Shown here: positions 33,475 to 44,413 of the stretch, piece after piece | How positions within the stretch are numbered: the stretch's first letter is position 1 | Layout of the letters: each line of letters starts with the position of its first letter | Origin: Catonia carolina | Lineage: Eukaryota > Arthropoda > Insecta > Hemiptera > Achilidae | Assembly (NCBI GenBank): GCA_035578175.1 | Contig: JAQMRL010000001.1 | Span: forward strand, 185,949,283-186,013,282 | Reading direction: 5' to 3' | DNA length: 64,000 nt | Translations under genes and position numbers: made by a program | Notes under the pieces: generated by a model | Databases searched by the model: none | Seen by the model: the letters and a program-made list of their open reading frames with translations, nothing else | Told to the model about the DNA's origin: nothing

Positions 33475-34140
33475 TTAAAAACACTGCGTACCTGAATGAA
33501 AACGCTTTCACATTCTTATTTAGTTAGAATCTAGTGCTCAGTCATTAATTAATTTCTATTGATATAAAATAGTTTCACTTGTTTTTTATAACACTATTAA
33601 TAATTATTATAAATATTATTGCAGATCAAATGCATGTAACATAAATTAAAATCAATGTTTGCAGGAGATTACGTTAATAAACGCTCTATCACTCAACCCA
33701 TCTCTACTATTTCACGGACAGAAAAAATTCCGACGATTAAACTGTAGATGTGATAAATGTACATGTACACCTGAGTCAGTGATTTAAATTTTGGTTTATT
33801 CATTTTCATTTTTTATCTGTACCTTCTATCCGTTAATGAAAATATTATAAGTTTGCATCCCTAATTCAGGAAAACAAGTAGGCCTACTAAATCCGTAATT
33901 GTAAAATACAATTTGTGCTTATATTTATTCAAACGATTCTAGTTTTTTTGTCGTGTCTATGCATGATATGTACTGTTAAATTACTTTCAATATTAGTTAA
34001 ATTATTATCTTAATATTTTTTTTTAAGTTTATCACTTAATTAGGAACAAACATTTTACAATGTATTTTAGAAGCTGTAATTATTAATGAATTCTGACTGG
34101 GGATATAAACTACAAACGATTTTGTACTTCTCTACATGAT
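33475..34140. other. AT-rich stretch, no recognised gene
   Basis: No motif or repeat recognised. Confidence 0.4.
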
Positions 34141-34144
34141 TCTG

Positions 34145-34410
34145 TTTCAGGATACTGTAGAGAAAAAAAGTAGAGGCCGGACAGTTGGTACGGTATGGCC
34201 ATGTCCAAAGAAGGCTGCGGACACGTGGCTCTGAAGAGCGTTTCTTTCCATCCAGAAAATAGAAGGATAAGAAGTCACTCTCGGAAAACGTAGATACAAA
34301 GACTCCAAAACGAGAGAGAAATCTCAGGGAGTGGACGGGAAAGACAGAAGGCAATGAGCTATACGGTATGAGAAGCGAAGAAATCTATACCAACCCCGCA
34401 AAAACTTAAG
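34145..34410 (+). pseudogene. Non-LTR retrotransposon C-terminal fragment
   Basis: Plus-strand frames read VRYGHVQRRLRTRGSEERFF, KRRYKDSKTREKSQG and GKDRRQ-AIRYEKRRN. RYGHVQR is the start of the conserved C-terminal block (W-Y-G-H-V-x-R-M). Stops and at least two frameshifts are present. Confidence 0.7.
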
Positions 34411-34414
34411 TATT

Positions 34415-35180
34415 CAATGAAATGATTCAGGATTTTGGTTCTAAATCCCTCAATTTCAAGTAGTTAAATAGATCTATAACAATAAATTACTTGTTAAAAA
34501 GGAAGAAAATTACGTTAGCAATTTAATAAATTATTAAAATCTTATATGTCTTGTTAGGCAAGAACTAAGCACATTCATATAATAAAATAATCCACTTTCT
34601 TATAACAGTACTGAATAAATGTTTTACAATATCTTTATTACATAATTACGTTTCAAAAGAAAATAATTTTTTTAAACTGTAAAGAAAGATCTTAAATTAT
34701 AATTTCTAAAGTTTTTAGATTTTAATCCAAACAAACACTCTAAAAAAGAAATAATATTTTTCACGTTTAAATAGTCAGATAGTTCTCGAGTTGATAATAT
34801 TTGATTAAATTTCGTTTTTAATATTGATACATAATAAGATGTATCTGATAAAATTAGTGCTATGAAAAATATTGTTCTTTATGCAATAGAGAACCCAACC
34901 ATCAGTATTTACTGTATATTTAAATAAATATAATTTACCATTCCACTAAATTCTCAACACTATTATAAAAAATATTTTGAATCTACATACTCTTATCTAC
35001 ATACTTCTTATAATACACTTTTTTAATACAAAGTTTATTTTTTCATCTTCAGTTATCACATTGTGAAATTTCATTCAACTATTTACACTTTACAAATGTT
35101 TAATTTTATACAAAATTTTAACAGTAAAGTTAAAGTTCTTTTAATACAAAAATAAATCGTCATTATCACCCTGGTGGAAG
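34415..35180. other. AT-rich stretch; possible 3' UTR of minus-strand exon
   Basis: No repeat or coding motif. If the exon at 35181-35335 is real, its 3' UTR starts here. On the minus strand an AATAAA lies at 35035-35040, about 140 nt after the stop codon. Confidence 0.35.
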
Positions 35181-35335
35181 TCAACTGGTATCCAGCGGTG
35201 CTTCTCGAATTAACGCGGCGATTAACTGGTAGTGGAATATCATAAAGATGACAGGAAAAGTAGCTAGTTTTGGTAACGTTCTGGAGGAAGCTTCGCTGCT
35301 ACTATTTCCATGTTGCATTGCTGCTGGTTCTTCTC
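35181..35335 (-). CDS. Candidate host terminal exon (Ser-rich stalk + hydrophobic segment)
   Basis: On the minus strand a consensus splice acceptor with a pyrimidine tract (ATTTTATTTCCTTCCAG, cut after 35336) is followed by an open frame of 51 codons ending TGA at 35181-35183. The frame reads EEPAAMQHGNSSSEASSR, then KLATFPVIFMIFHYQLIAAL and REAPLDTS. It enters in phase 1, the usual intron phase in extracellular-domain genes. Small residues (GNSSSEASS) followed by about 20 hydrophobic residues suggest a GPI-attachment signal or a membrane anchor, as at the C-terminus of lachesin/DIP-like Ig cell-adhesion proteins. That link is a guess; no Ig domain is visible in the window. Codon composition is less AT-biased than the flanks. 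It could still be a chance frame. Confidence 0.4.
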
Positions 35336-35520
35336 CTGGAAGGAAATAAAATTGGTGTGTTAATTTCATCTTACAATGAAAATAAAGCACATAACCACAA
35401 AACCACATAAAATTCTCATGAATCAACCCAAAACCAATTTTGATTCCTATATAACTGTGTAATATATAAATTATTTGCACTCATATATAAACATATGTAT
35501 ATATTATTGTTATTATTATT

Positions 35521-36260
35521 ATGAGTTTAAATGAATTTGAATGGGCTACTGTAAATGACCTTCCTCTTAATTTTAAAAAGACCAATGTAATGACGTATTC
35601 GGAGAAGATATTGAGCATCAAATATACTTGTTACATTAACGGTATAGTTATATCCCGTATTGAAAGCGTATGTGACTTAAGGTGCACTTCGATGGCAAGT
35701 TGCTCTTCACAACTCATGTAAATAAAATAGTTGCCAGAGCTAGGAGAAATTTAGAACTTGCATTTTATGTTGGACGTCGTTCTCGGCGGCTTGAGACGTT
35801 GCTCTGGCTTTATCAAGCATATGTCAGGTTGGTGTGAGAGTATTGTTCAGTTGTTTGGAAATACGACAGAAAATACTCCGACCAGCGTATTGAAGCTGTG
35901 CAGAGGAGGTTGCTGTATCACTTGCACTAGCGTGGCCTGTGTGAGGCGGGTGATCAGTGCGAAGAGGAGTGTAACCAGCTGGGTATAATGACATTGGATA
36001 AGAGGCGGGATATATATGAGATGCCATGTTTTTATTCAAGGCCAATGCATGGAGCTGTTGATGTCAATATTGCGCATGTAGCGTACAGGGTGCTATATGT
36101 AAACTCCTGAGGGCACAGGCTTTTGGACTACAAGGTAAAGAATCAGATATCTCTACTGGTGAGATGCGTTCAAATTATGAATGTTGTAGAAAATTGCGGG
36201 GTTGATATATTCAACAGGAATATATCAACGTTTAAGAGGAAAATTGTATTATGTTGGATA
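35521..36260 (+). pseudogene. CR1/Kiri-like non-LTR RT, C-terminal half
   Basis: Across frames on the plus strand: NDLPLNFKKTNVMTYSEKIL, YINGIVISRIESVCDL, FNTHVNKIVARARRNLE in part, RRLETLLWLYQAYVR, VWKYDRKYSDQRIEAVQRR in part, LGIMTLDKRRDIYEM, FLFKAMHGAVDVNI and NRNISTFKRKIVLCW. LPLN-x-x-KT-x-VM-x-Y comes just after the YADD box, and the order continues through the thumb to the C-terminal F-K-x-K. This is CR1-group architecture, not Jockey. GC is clearly higher than the flanks and indels are few, so it is not very old. It begins right after a short ATT microsatellite (about 35505-35520). Confidence 0.8.
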
Positions 36261-36690
36261 GGTTGATTCAGTTGGGATAGGCATATGACAAGTTGGTAGG
36301 TGAACTGTGTAGCCTACCAGCGTTATTAAGTCATATAGGACTCCTGATTTGATAATTGGGTTTTTTTACTTGACTGTTAGCTTGGTTGGTTTTCTTATTG
36401 TTAGTGTTTGTATTCTTTCTTCTTGTTGTTTTTCCACGCTGTAGGTGTGGTATAATTGCCAATCCTTGCACAAATTTATTTATAGGCTTATAGGCATTTG
36501 TAGTTAGCTAGTGTTTTTTCTTTCGAAGTTCCCTTGGTTTACGTCCCGATAGGTAAGTGCAGCGTTTCAAGGATTTCTTTCTATTGTTGCACTTGTTCAA
36601 CTCAGGTAGGTCGTCCCCGCTTCTCTGTTAGTTCTTTTCATGGAGGTTGGGATGACTGTAAGGGGTAAGTGGAGGCCATCAAATTAAATT
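36261..36690 (+). mobile_element. 3' UTR of the CR1-like element
   Basis: A non-coding stretch of similar composition follows the RT remnant and ends near GGAGGCCATCAAATTAAATT, before AT-rich DNA. No other copy is in the window, so the exact end is inferred. Confidence 0.5.
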
Positions 36691-36732
36691 ATAATTATTA
36701 AACATTATTTCTATTGTTTGCATACACAAAGT

Positions 36733-37138
36733 AATATAATAAACAGCCAAACAAAACAAAATTATATACAATACTCACCTCAGAGTATTATATTTACAAG
36801 ATATCTTTCGTCTCTTTCAGAGACATCATCAGGACGGAGATTGCACAAATCACACAAAACACATTTAACAAAAACACACACGGTCGAAGACCACGTCAAT
36901 TAATTTAATTTAATTGTTTGTAACTCTATCATGCGCTACTATTCGGCCGAATTAAATTAAATTAGTTAATTAATTAAATTTAAATTAAATTAATTGACGT
37001 GGTCTTCGACCGTTTGTATTTTGTGTAATTTTCGTCATGATGATATATTATCTCCGAGAGAGACGAAAGATATCTCGTTAATGTAATACTTTGAGATGAA
37101 TATTATGTATAATTTTGTTTTGTTTAGCTATATAATAG
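36733..37138. mobile_element. Foldback repeat with ~175-bp inverted arms
   Basis: The left arm (36733-36910) and right arm (36960-37138) are inverted copies. Shared blocks are AAACAAAACAAAATTATA, GATATCTTTCGTCTCT and GGTCGAAGACCACGTCAATT. About 50 bp of AT-rich loop separates them. It is a foldback or MITE-like element of unknown superfamily. No target duplication was identified. Confidence 0.8.
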
Positions 37139-37139
37139 G

Positions 37140-38820
37140 CTACTTTCTTAGTGCTGTTAAAATTTGCTATTAAAATTATTTACCGATCAAAGTAAATATA
37201 GGTACCAATAAAATCAATTCATACAAAAAAGTTTTCGAAGTGGATGGTAATCTCACTAACGATTTCAAAATACTGGGCCTAATTAAGGTTTAAGAAGAAT
37301 TTTATTTCAGAATACAGTAATTGAGTATATTTTTATTAGTACCTACCTTGTTACAGCTTTTTATTTTAGCCAGGTAATTATATTTAAGAGCTCTTTAAAC
37401 TCCTGATTTTAAAAAATATTTCTTTCAAAGAGAAAATCAATAACTTAAATGAAGTGAAGTAAAAGTAACTTAACTCATTCTACATCTTTCGTATAAATGA
37501 AAAATGAAATTGCTACAGAAATGGATTAAAATGGAGGAAAAATTAAACCAGTTTCTAAAGAGCAGGCATTCTCTATCCAGTGTACTTAAAAATCTATTTC
37601 AGTAAATGAATTATATTGCTCTAAACGTCATGACCACTGCAATTTAAATGTGTGACTTTTGTGTTTTGTTATTAATCCGTTCCTATATATTAAAATTACT
37701 GTACCATTTCATTTATTTACTTCCAAAATGTTTAAACCAGTAAAAAAGAATATGAAGACATTTTGTAAGTAGGTAATTGAAATTATCTCCAAAAGTTAAA
37801 GACTATACTGAAGGTATAAGACAACCTACCCAATTCGTAATATAATAATATTTACGCTTGAATTCGACAATTTATGAAAGAAGCACATTAAAAAACTCAA
37901 CTTTTTTTGCCAATTAAATTTCCTGTTACTCAATAAAGGAACACCATATTTCGATGCTTTACTTTTCTTTATTCTGTATTTTTATCGGATGTTTTAATCT
38001 TATCAACTTAAAAAAATCATTACCTTATTTAAAATTATTTTTTACCTTCAATTTCTTTTACATCGATATTCAGCCAATGCAGTTATATTATGTTTTTTTA
38101 TTAATCGGAAATTCTCCTGATTACGTTTTTAGTCATTCTACGCCAATAAAGTTGTACTTTAATCTTAAAAATAAAACTGACATCGTTTCAAAAGAATTAA
38201 ATAGATTCTAAGAAGTAACATTTAATCTTAGATTTTTTGTACCTTCTTAATAAATTATACTAAGAGAAAACAAAAAGTATACTTTTTCTAAATGTTTATT
38301 TATTAAATAACTAGACTATCTTAGTCGAATAACAGTACAGGTTATGCTAAAGAAGAGAACCGCACAAAGAAACTGAACATCTTAATCTCAGTTTAATGAA
38401 AACATTTTAAAAACCATAGGATTTTAGAAAATGGAGACAAAAATTTATTTTAATTATTCTAAGGATAATTTTACAGAAGAATGAGAGCTGGTTGACGAAA
38501 TATATTTAGGAGATTAAACAGTAGACCTAAAATGCCTGAAAAGTATTCAGAACGGACCTTGAAATATCGGAATAAACAAAAAATATTTATATATATATAT
38601 ACAGATTATAGGTTACTGACTTTAAGGTCTCATATTCAGAGAAAAGTCAGAACCGTGGATGGACGAAAGACAGAAGAAAATCCTTCAGTGAAAGAATTCT
38701 CAAATGTGGGGTACAAAAAAAGAGATTACAGAATTTATTTAAGTTACTCATTGAGATTAATTAAGTTTCATTTGAAGTATAGCCACTTACGCCTCGGAGA
38801 CATAGACCCTACCATATGTA
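37140..38820. other. AT-rich stretch, no recognised gene
   Basis: Nothing recognised over 1.7 kb. Open frames at 37954-38211 and 38532-38825 have no known motif. The second runs up to an RT fragment and may be degraded upstream sequence of it. Confidence 0.4.
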
Positions 38821-38825
38821 GGTAG

Positions 38826-39745
38826 AAAAAAACTGGAACCTTAGAAATGTGGTGCTATAGTGGTCACCACGTAAGAAGTCCGCTGTGAAGACCGCTTGCC
38901 CATCAACAAATTAGTAAAATTTCTATTTACGTCACAATTTCATTTCTGTGTTATTTGTAATTTATAAATGCTGTAATTATAAAAGAAGTGAAAAAAGTGA
39001 GGAAGTCTACTATATTCGGCACAACACTGTTTTAAAATTGCGTAGTTCAGTCAAAAATTAATTTCCCAATCTTCATGTGGAGCCAAAATAGCACTTTTTC
39101 TAAATGACTGCCATATTAAAACGGAAAATGACATTTAATTTTTTAAATATTCACATTGTAGAAAATACTGTGATCTTAACATACTTAAACGCCAATTTTT
39201 TATGTAAAGCCTGAATAAGGTAACAGACGTTTAAAAAGTACACTAACAGAAAACTGGCTGAGAACTGGGTACTTTTTATGCGTAAATAGCTCTTTATCTC
39301 CAACAAATTTTTAAATAAAAACATTTATTTTAAACGAATAAACGCAGGAAAAACAAGCTTTAATTTGTTGAAGTGTCAAAAAATTTCCGTTGGGTCGTTT
39401 TTGAAATAGAGCTCTTCAAACACAACGGACTTCTTTCGTGGCGGATACTAAAGTAGAGAATGCTTAAGATTTCACGAGAGATAAAGTGACTAATGAGATT
39501 GTACTAACAAGAATGGTTGAAGGAAGAACCCTGCTTCACAGAATCAAAGGAAGAAGTAACAGTATGACTGGGCATCCGCTGCGACATCGACCTGGTTCAC
39601 CACCTTTCTTGAGAGGGTGAAGGAGATTAGTCGCACGAGGAGAAGACCAGGATAGATTAAATGGATGAAGTAAGGAAGGAAAGAGGATGTAAGGAAGGGG
39701 AGATACTGGCTATGGAGAGAGCAAGATTGTAGGACCACCTACTTT
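38826..39745 (+). pseudogene. Non-LTR RT C-terminus split by a MITE
   Basis: The 5' piece (38826-38857) encodes KLETLEMWCY and the 3' piece (39451-39745) encodes RMLKIS, DKVTNEIVLTRMVEGRTLLH, IKGRSNSMTGHPLRH and RRPG-like residues. In intact relatives these are contiguous: LE-x-FEMWCYKRMLKIS ... VTNEEVL. The 589 bp between them is a TA-flanked MITE. The open frames in the 3' piece also show a frameshift near 39620. This defines the insertion at base resolution. Confidence 0.85.
38860..39448. mobile_element. 589-bp TA-flanked MITE
   Basis: The left end is GTGGTCACCACGTAAGAAGT and the right end, in reverse complement, GTATCCGCCACGAAAGAAGT; both continue CCG-TGTG. TA lies on each side (38858-38859, 39449-39450). 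Removing the element and one TA restores the RT motif WCYK/RMLK to within 2 nt. It has no coding capacity. TA duplication and terminal repeats of about 30 bp fit a Tc1/mariner-type non-autonomous element. Confidence 0.85.
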
Positions 39746-39749
39746 CAGT

Positions 39750-40380
39750 TTAAGGAGACGAAAAGAAGTGAAATCTGTCTAAAATAACCAACAACTACAA
39801 AAGTTTTTTTAATTTGTTTAATGTGGTATTAACTGCTTAATAATTATTGTCGACTTACTTTGTGTATTGGGTGAACCATAATTCTGATTATGGTATGATA
39901 CAAATATTTGTGTATAATAAATGTGAATCGACGCCAGGGCCTTCCGCTTTGCAGTTTAGTATTCTAAATTGTGCTATGGAAACTACAATAAACTACAAAA
40001 TAAATAATAGTTTTTTTAGATCCTGTAAACCCGTTTAAAACGTCATACTCATGCTATGTTTTCATTGAACATCGTAAATCTATATTTTCGTCCACTCTTT
40101 GAAAACATCTAAGTTCACTATTCCTCAGTTTAGAAAAGATGAGGCTAATTTTTGAAGGAGTAAAACTCTTAAAGTAAGAACTACAACCAAATTATCTGAA
40201 GATAGTTCATCAATGAATTCCATTTTGTAATACATATTGACATTGCGGGTTTCAAAGAAGTCCATCAAGTCTAACGGTCTGTTTAAAGATGATCCCAATA
40301 TGTAAGACCCCGGGGAAAAATAAAATAAAAGTTCTGCGTTAAATTACAATTTAATAAGTTGCACCTTTTGTATTATTTAC
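39750..40380. other. AT-rich stretch, no recognised gene
   Basis: No motif recognised. If the two minus-strand exons are real, this lies in the intron between them. Confidence 0.35.
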
Positions 40381-40413
40381 CTTGAGCCTCACTGGTGGTC
40401 TTTGGTGTTGTAA
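40381..40413 (-). CDS. Candidate 33-nt host exon
   Basis: On the minus strand, a donor CTCAAG/GTAAATAAT ends at 40381 and an AG at 40414-40415 (TGGCGGTAG, with a CTTAAC branch-point-like motif before it) could be the acceptor. The frame between reads TTPKTTSEAQ with phase 1 at both ends. Joined to the exon at 35335 it gives ...TTSEAQ-G-EEPAAMQHG..., a Thr/Ser-rich stalk, in phase. A stronger acceptor (ATCTTCCAG before 40445) exists, but then all three frames hit stops before the donor. The phase match has a one-in-three chance of being accidental. Confidence 0.25.
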
Positions 40414-42029
40414 CTACCGCCAGTTAAGAATATTGTTTCAAGGGACTGGAAGATGGCATTCAAATGTTGAGAAGAAAAAGAAAACAAAGCAAGTAGAAGA
40501 CAATACAATGCTGTGAACGAGAATGATGTGGTTGCTGCTGATTCACAGAGACATAGCTGTGGCCTGCAAGTAGGCATATTGTTCTAAAGGAATTAAATTA
40601 TGCGCAACCGACGCTCTAACGCATATTACCGACGTTCCACCGCAGTATCTCCATATGGAAATCCATCATAATAGTCAGAGCGGTAAAAAGCATAATTGGA
40701 AATAAAAAATCTAAGCTCGGGGAAATAAAAAAATCTGTGGTAGGGTAAGTTTCGCGTAATAAAGCCAGGGCGTGTAGTATTAAGTACGAGTTCAAGTTCA
40801 TTTTTGTGTTTTCGTTGGTGTTTCACAGGACGCTAGAGACTGAGAGTTTAGCGAATTACGGGACATTCTTACCAAAAAGAGCTTGTGTTAGTTAAAAATA
40901 ATACTGAGATAAGTGGAAGGACTAATTTTTTTTTAAAATCTTCTATAAATGTCATTAAATATTTTGAAATAAAATAAAAATATATCACTTATAATTTTTG
41001 TCATAATTTGTTTTTACAGAAAATATTAAATTGACAACGTGAAATATTGATATCGATCAAAGTTTCTGTCACAAAAATTATAAGGAAGAAAATGAGTTCG
41101 TAAAATTTCTTCCCCATTGTCGAGGAATTTAGAAGAGTCGTATTCTTATATTTGTAGTTACATCAAATTTTATAGCAAGATCGTAAACTGGATTGCAAAC
41201 TATTACAGTAAAATAAAAAAAGTGCTAGATAAAAATGAATAGGTGATAAAAAAATGAATTCTTCCTCTAGGCACCTGGTGACCTAATTTTTTCGTTTGAT
41301 ACTAACGTTGCATGACTACAATTAAACGGAAAAAATGTTAAATAGAAAATTTAAAAGACAAAGTTTTTAATATCAGGGAAATAACTTTATAACTTTTAAA
41401 TTTAGTTTACGAATTTTTTAATAGAATACAAAATCATAAATCTGTTCGTTTTAAACCTGGAACCGTTATTTCAACCTTTATAATTTACAATAAATAATTT
41501 TTACATGTTTAATAAATTTCGAGTTGAGAAGGCAAAATTATGTTATTGTATTATTATACAGAGAGAGTACTTAACACGTTAGTGAAGTGTTAAAGAACAA
41601 AGTGTTAAAGAACAGAAATTATCTTTACATTCAACTGCGAATATTTACATTTGTTTTCATTTTAGTCACCCGAAACTACAGATAGTTAGAGATATTCGCC
41701 TTAACTACAAAGGTGTAATAAAATGTATAATAGAAAATGCATTGTACCTATGAATTTCCTTACAAATCCTATTAACATGGAACTAACCTATTAGTTTTAA
41801 CAAATTAGCGACAACAGTGTACAAATAATCTTAATTACTCATACATTTATAAAGAAACCTCTATTAAAGAATAAAACTCAGGACATCTAGGTAAAAAAAT
41901 ACTTACGGAATTTTCACTGAAAAGAATTAACTAAATAGAAGAATTTATATCTTCAAAAACTCGTAGATGATAATAATAATAAGCAAAAAGAACATAAACA
42001 AATGTTTTTATACAGAAGATGTTTTTATA
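40414..42029. other. AT-rich stretch, no recognised gene
   Basis: 40620-40860 is somewhat richer in CpG and holds a 66-codon minus-strand frame without recognisable motif. The remainder is AT-rich and featureless. Confidence 0.4.
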
Positions 42030-42345
42030 CAGGTGCTGCTGTGTCTCATGAATAATTCTAATATTAGTTGCTGCTTGAATGGAAAATATGATAGATCCAG
42101 GAATACCAGGATTAGGATAGAGAAAGTGAGAAGCGCATTTAACCGCTTACGAAAAATATTTTGCAGTATGTCATTGATCTTACAACCAGAACAAGGTTCC
42201 TTTGATGTAATGTCAATATTGTACTATGGAGTTGTGGCATGAATTCAGATGACATTACTAGGCGCTTGGATGCTTTTGAAATGTGGTGTTACCGATGAAT
42301 GCTTACGGTCTCCTGGCTACACCATGTAATTAACGAAAAGTTATC
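42030..42345 (+). pseudogene. Non-LTR RT C-terminal fragment
   Basis: Plus-strand frames read RIRIEKVRSAFNRLRKIFCS, MSILYYGVVA, DDITRRLDAFEMWCYRRMLT and VSWLHHVINEKLSKRI. This corresponds to the W-C-Y-R-R-M-L module and the preceding Y-G-x-E-x-W segment. One frameshift lies near 42235. Confidence 0.8.
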
Positions 42346-42356
42346 GAAGAGAATAT

Positions 42357-42412
42357 AGAGAGAGAGAGAGACAAAGAGAGAGAGACAGACAGAAAGAGAC
42401 AGAGATAGACAG
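42357..42412 (+). repeat. (GA)n/(GACA)n microsatellite
   Basis: GAGAGAGAGAGA interrupted by CAAA and CAGA steps, directly after the RT fragment. Confidence 0.9.
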
Positions 42413-42461
42413 ATTTTGGGCACTGCCAAGAAGAGATATATTTCCTACTTTGTGTTACCTG

Positions 42462-43345
42462 CGAGGTGTGGCTATTAAATAACGAGACTGACGTTGTAAA
42501 AATTTTACTTTTATTTTATAGATAATCACTCCTTCTCTATCCCTACAATGCTCCATGCGAATTTACGATCATTGGAAACAGTGCTGGAAGTTATCTTCTG
42601 TCAGCTCCTTCAGGACACGTGCCGCTTTCTCTTTCACAGCTTACACAGACTCAAATCTTGCCCCTTTTAATGCAGATTTCACCTTAGGGAACAGGTAGAA
42701 GACAATAAGATGTGATGAAATGTGGTTTTTTACTTATGACCCGGAAACGAAGCGCCAATACATGCACTGGAAGAGCCGAACTTCACCGAGAGCCAAAAAA
42801 ACTCGAATAAGCAAGTCAAAATTTAAAGCAATGATGATTGTTTTTTTTTATATCCATGGAATTATGTACCTTCACTAGGTTCCTGAAGGTCAAACAATTA
42901 ATCAATATTACTACCTTGAGGTACTTTCTAAACTATGTCAAAGAGTAAGGAAAAAACGCCCCTAAATGTGGAAGGACAAATCATGGCTTCTCCACCAAGA
43001 CAATGCGCCAGCTCATTCCGCGTTGTCTTTCAAGAGGTTCCTAGCCAAGTACAGCATCTCAGTTTTAGAACATCAACGTTATTCACCAGATCTTGCACTA
43101 TGACTTCTATCTGTTCCCTAAGGTGAAATCTGCATTAAAATGGACAAGATTTGAGTCTGTGGAAGCTGTAAAAGAGAAAGCGGCACGAGCTGACAGAAGA
43201 TGACTTCCAGCACTGTTTCCAACTATTGAAAATTTGCATGGAACATTGTAGGAATAGAGAAGGAGTGTATATTGAAGGTGACAATAAGTGATTATGTTTA
43301 AAATTAAAATAAAATTTTTAATCCTGGCTTAAAAACCAAAGACAG
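42462..43345 (+). mobile_element. Mariner derivative 1 with 240-bp inverted ends
   Basis: The left end CGAGGTGTGGCTATTAAATA is a mariner terminus. The left arm (42462-42700) is the inverse of the right arm (43104-43345), and that right arm is the 3' end of the transposase gene plus terminal repeat. The body (42701-43103) starts inside the catalytic domain. The right arm has lost 11-12 bp (TGTCCTGAAGG) that the left arm keeps. TA is present on the right (43346-43347) and mutated to TG on the left. Confidence 0.85.
42701..43280 (+). pseudogene. Mariner transposase remnant 1 (D34D type)
   Basis: Frames give CDEMWFFTYDPETKRQ (first catalytic Asp), MHWKSRTSPRAKK, VPEGQTIN, YYLEVLSKLCQRVRKKRP, FLAKYSISVLEHQRYSPDLA, ALKWTRFESVEAVKEKAA and LTEDDFQHCFQLLKICME. 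It matches SETMAR-like mariner transposases. The N-terminal DNA-binding region is missing and several frameshifts are present. Confidence 0.85.
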
Positions 43346-43369
43346 TAGACTGGTTTCATATAAATTGAC

Positions 43370-43480
43370 CTTTTTCTATCTGCAGTAGATAGGATGAGAT
43401 GAACCGTGATCTTCACCAACGTCAACCGAGGACATGGTACTAGAAGAAGAAGAAGAAGAAGAAGAAGAAGAAGAAGAAGA
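43370..43480 (+). pseudogene. Non-LTR retrotransposon 3' tip with (GAA)n
   Basis: Reads roughly RTVIFTNVNRGHGTRRRR into GAAGAAGAAG repeated to 43480. Only the last ~25 codons of such an element remain. It is one of four places where a fragment of this type ends in GAA repeats. Confidence 0.5.
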
Positions 43481-43481
43481 C

Positions 43482-44214
43482 TCATAGATCGTACACATGT
43501 AGGTTAAATTAAAAATGATTTCCAATACTCATGAATTTACTGCAAAAATAATGAACATTCTGGTACTCGTTTCCTTTCTTACAAATTATGCATCTAATGG
43601 AAAAAAGACACGAAGAAAATCCCACGAATTTAATGTTCTACAACTATTTTGAAAAGGATCAATAAATTAGACTATACAATCGTGTTGACACCGTAAGTTG
43701 TCACAATGTTAGAAGTAAATCTTTGAAATAAGCTACAGGATTGATATTACACAAAATATACGTCCTAATCCACATTACGTATCAGGCCTACGTTAATACA
43801 CAATATGTAAATACGTACTTTTTCATATTTAGTATGATTTTAGCGCCATAAATAATTTCACTAAAAGCCTCGTTGGATCCAGCTATACCCAACATTGTAA
43901 CGGTCATAACATAAACTATTCATCTACTGTAAGATAAAACTTGTAATAAAATTTCAAGTGGTGGCTCAACGCGATTTTCAATGAGGTATCTAACCTTATT
44001 TTTTCCCAGTTAGTGTTATAATAATGTTGCTGTAAGTTTGGTTAATTATAAAATTAGTTTAATTAGGAAATGTATTGTGTGTGGATAAGTAATTAAATTA
44101 TTTTATTGTTTCAAAAACCAATGTAAAATTTGTAACTTGAAAATTATGCGAATGAACAAAAATTTCATTTTCTTAGTCTATGTCAACTGCTAGGTTATAG
44201 CGACTACTTGTTAA
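43482..44214. other. AT-rich stretch, no recognised gene
   Basis: No motif or repeat recognised. Confidence 0.4.
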
Positions 44215-44215
44215 G

Positions 44216-44315
44216 GAACGGTGGGTTTGAAATTTCAAGGCCCTGCCCGGTAATCGAATCGGGACCTTCCTTTTTCAGTGTAGGATGCTAACAACTGCTT
44301 CTCAGAGGCGGTGTT
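44216..44315 (-). mobile_element. SINE head remnant (S1-like)
   Basis: On the minus strand there is GAAGCAGTTGTTAGCATCC, a degraded A box, and the B-box region CCCGATTCGATTACCGGGC. The S1 tail is missing. Confidence 0.65.
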
Positions 44316-44413
44316 ATTTTTAGATAATGCTTTTAAAGGAATTGTATTTTTAAATTGCTTCAGCTCATTTTATTTCATGCTCGAACCGTTTTACATTTTT
44401 TGTTGACTAATAC

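Noticed and set aside
37954..38211. 85-codon plus-strand frame
   Set aside because: Phe/Leu/Tyr-rich, no domain, no splice context, AT-rich surroundings.
42935..43126. 63-codon plus-strand frame as a gene
   Set aside because: It is an out-of-frame shadow of the mariner transposase remnant.
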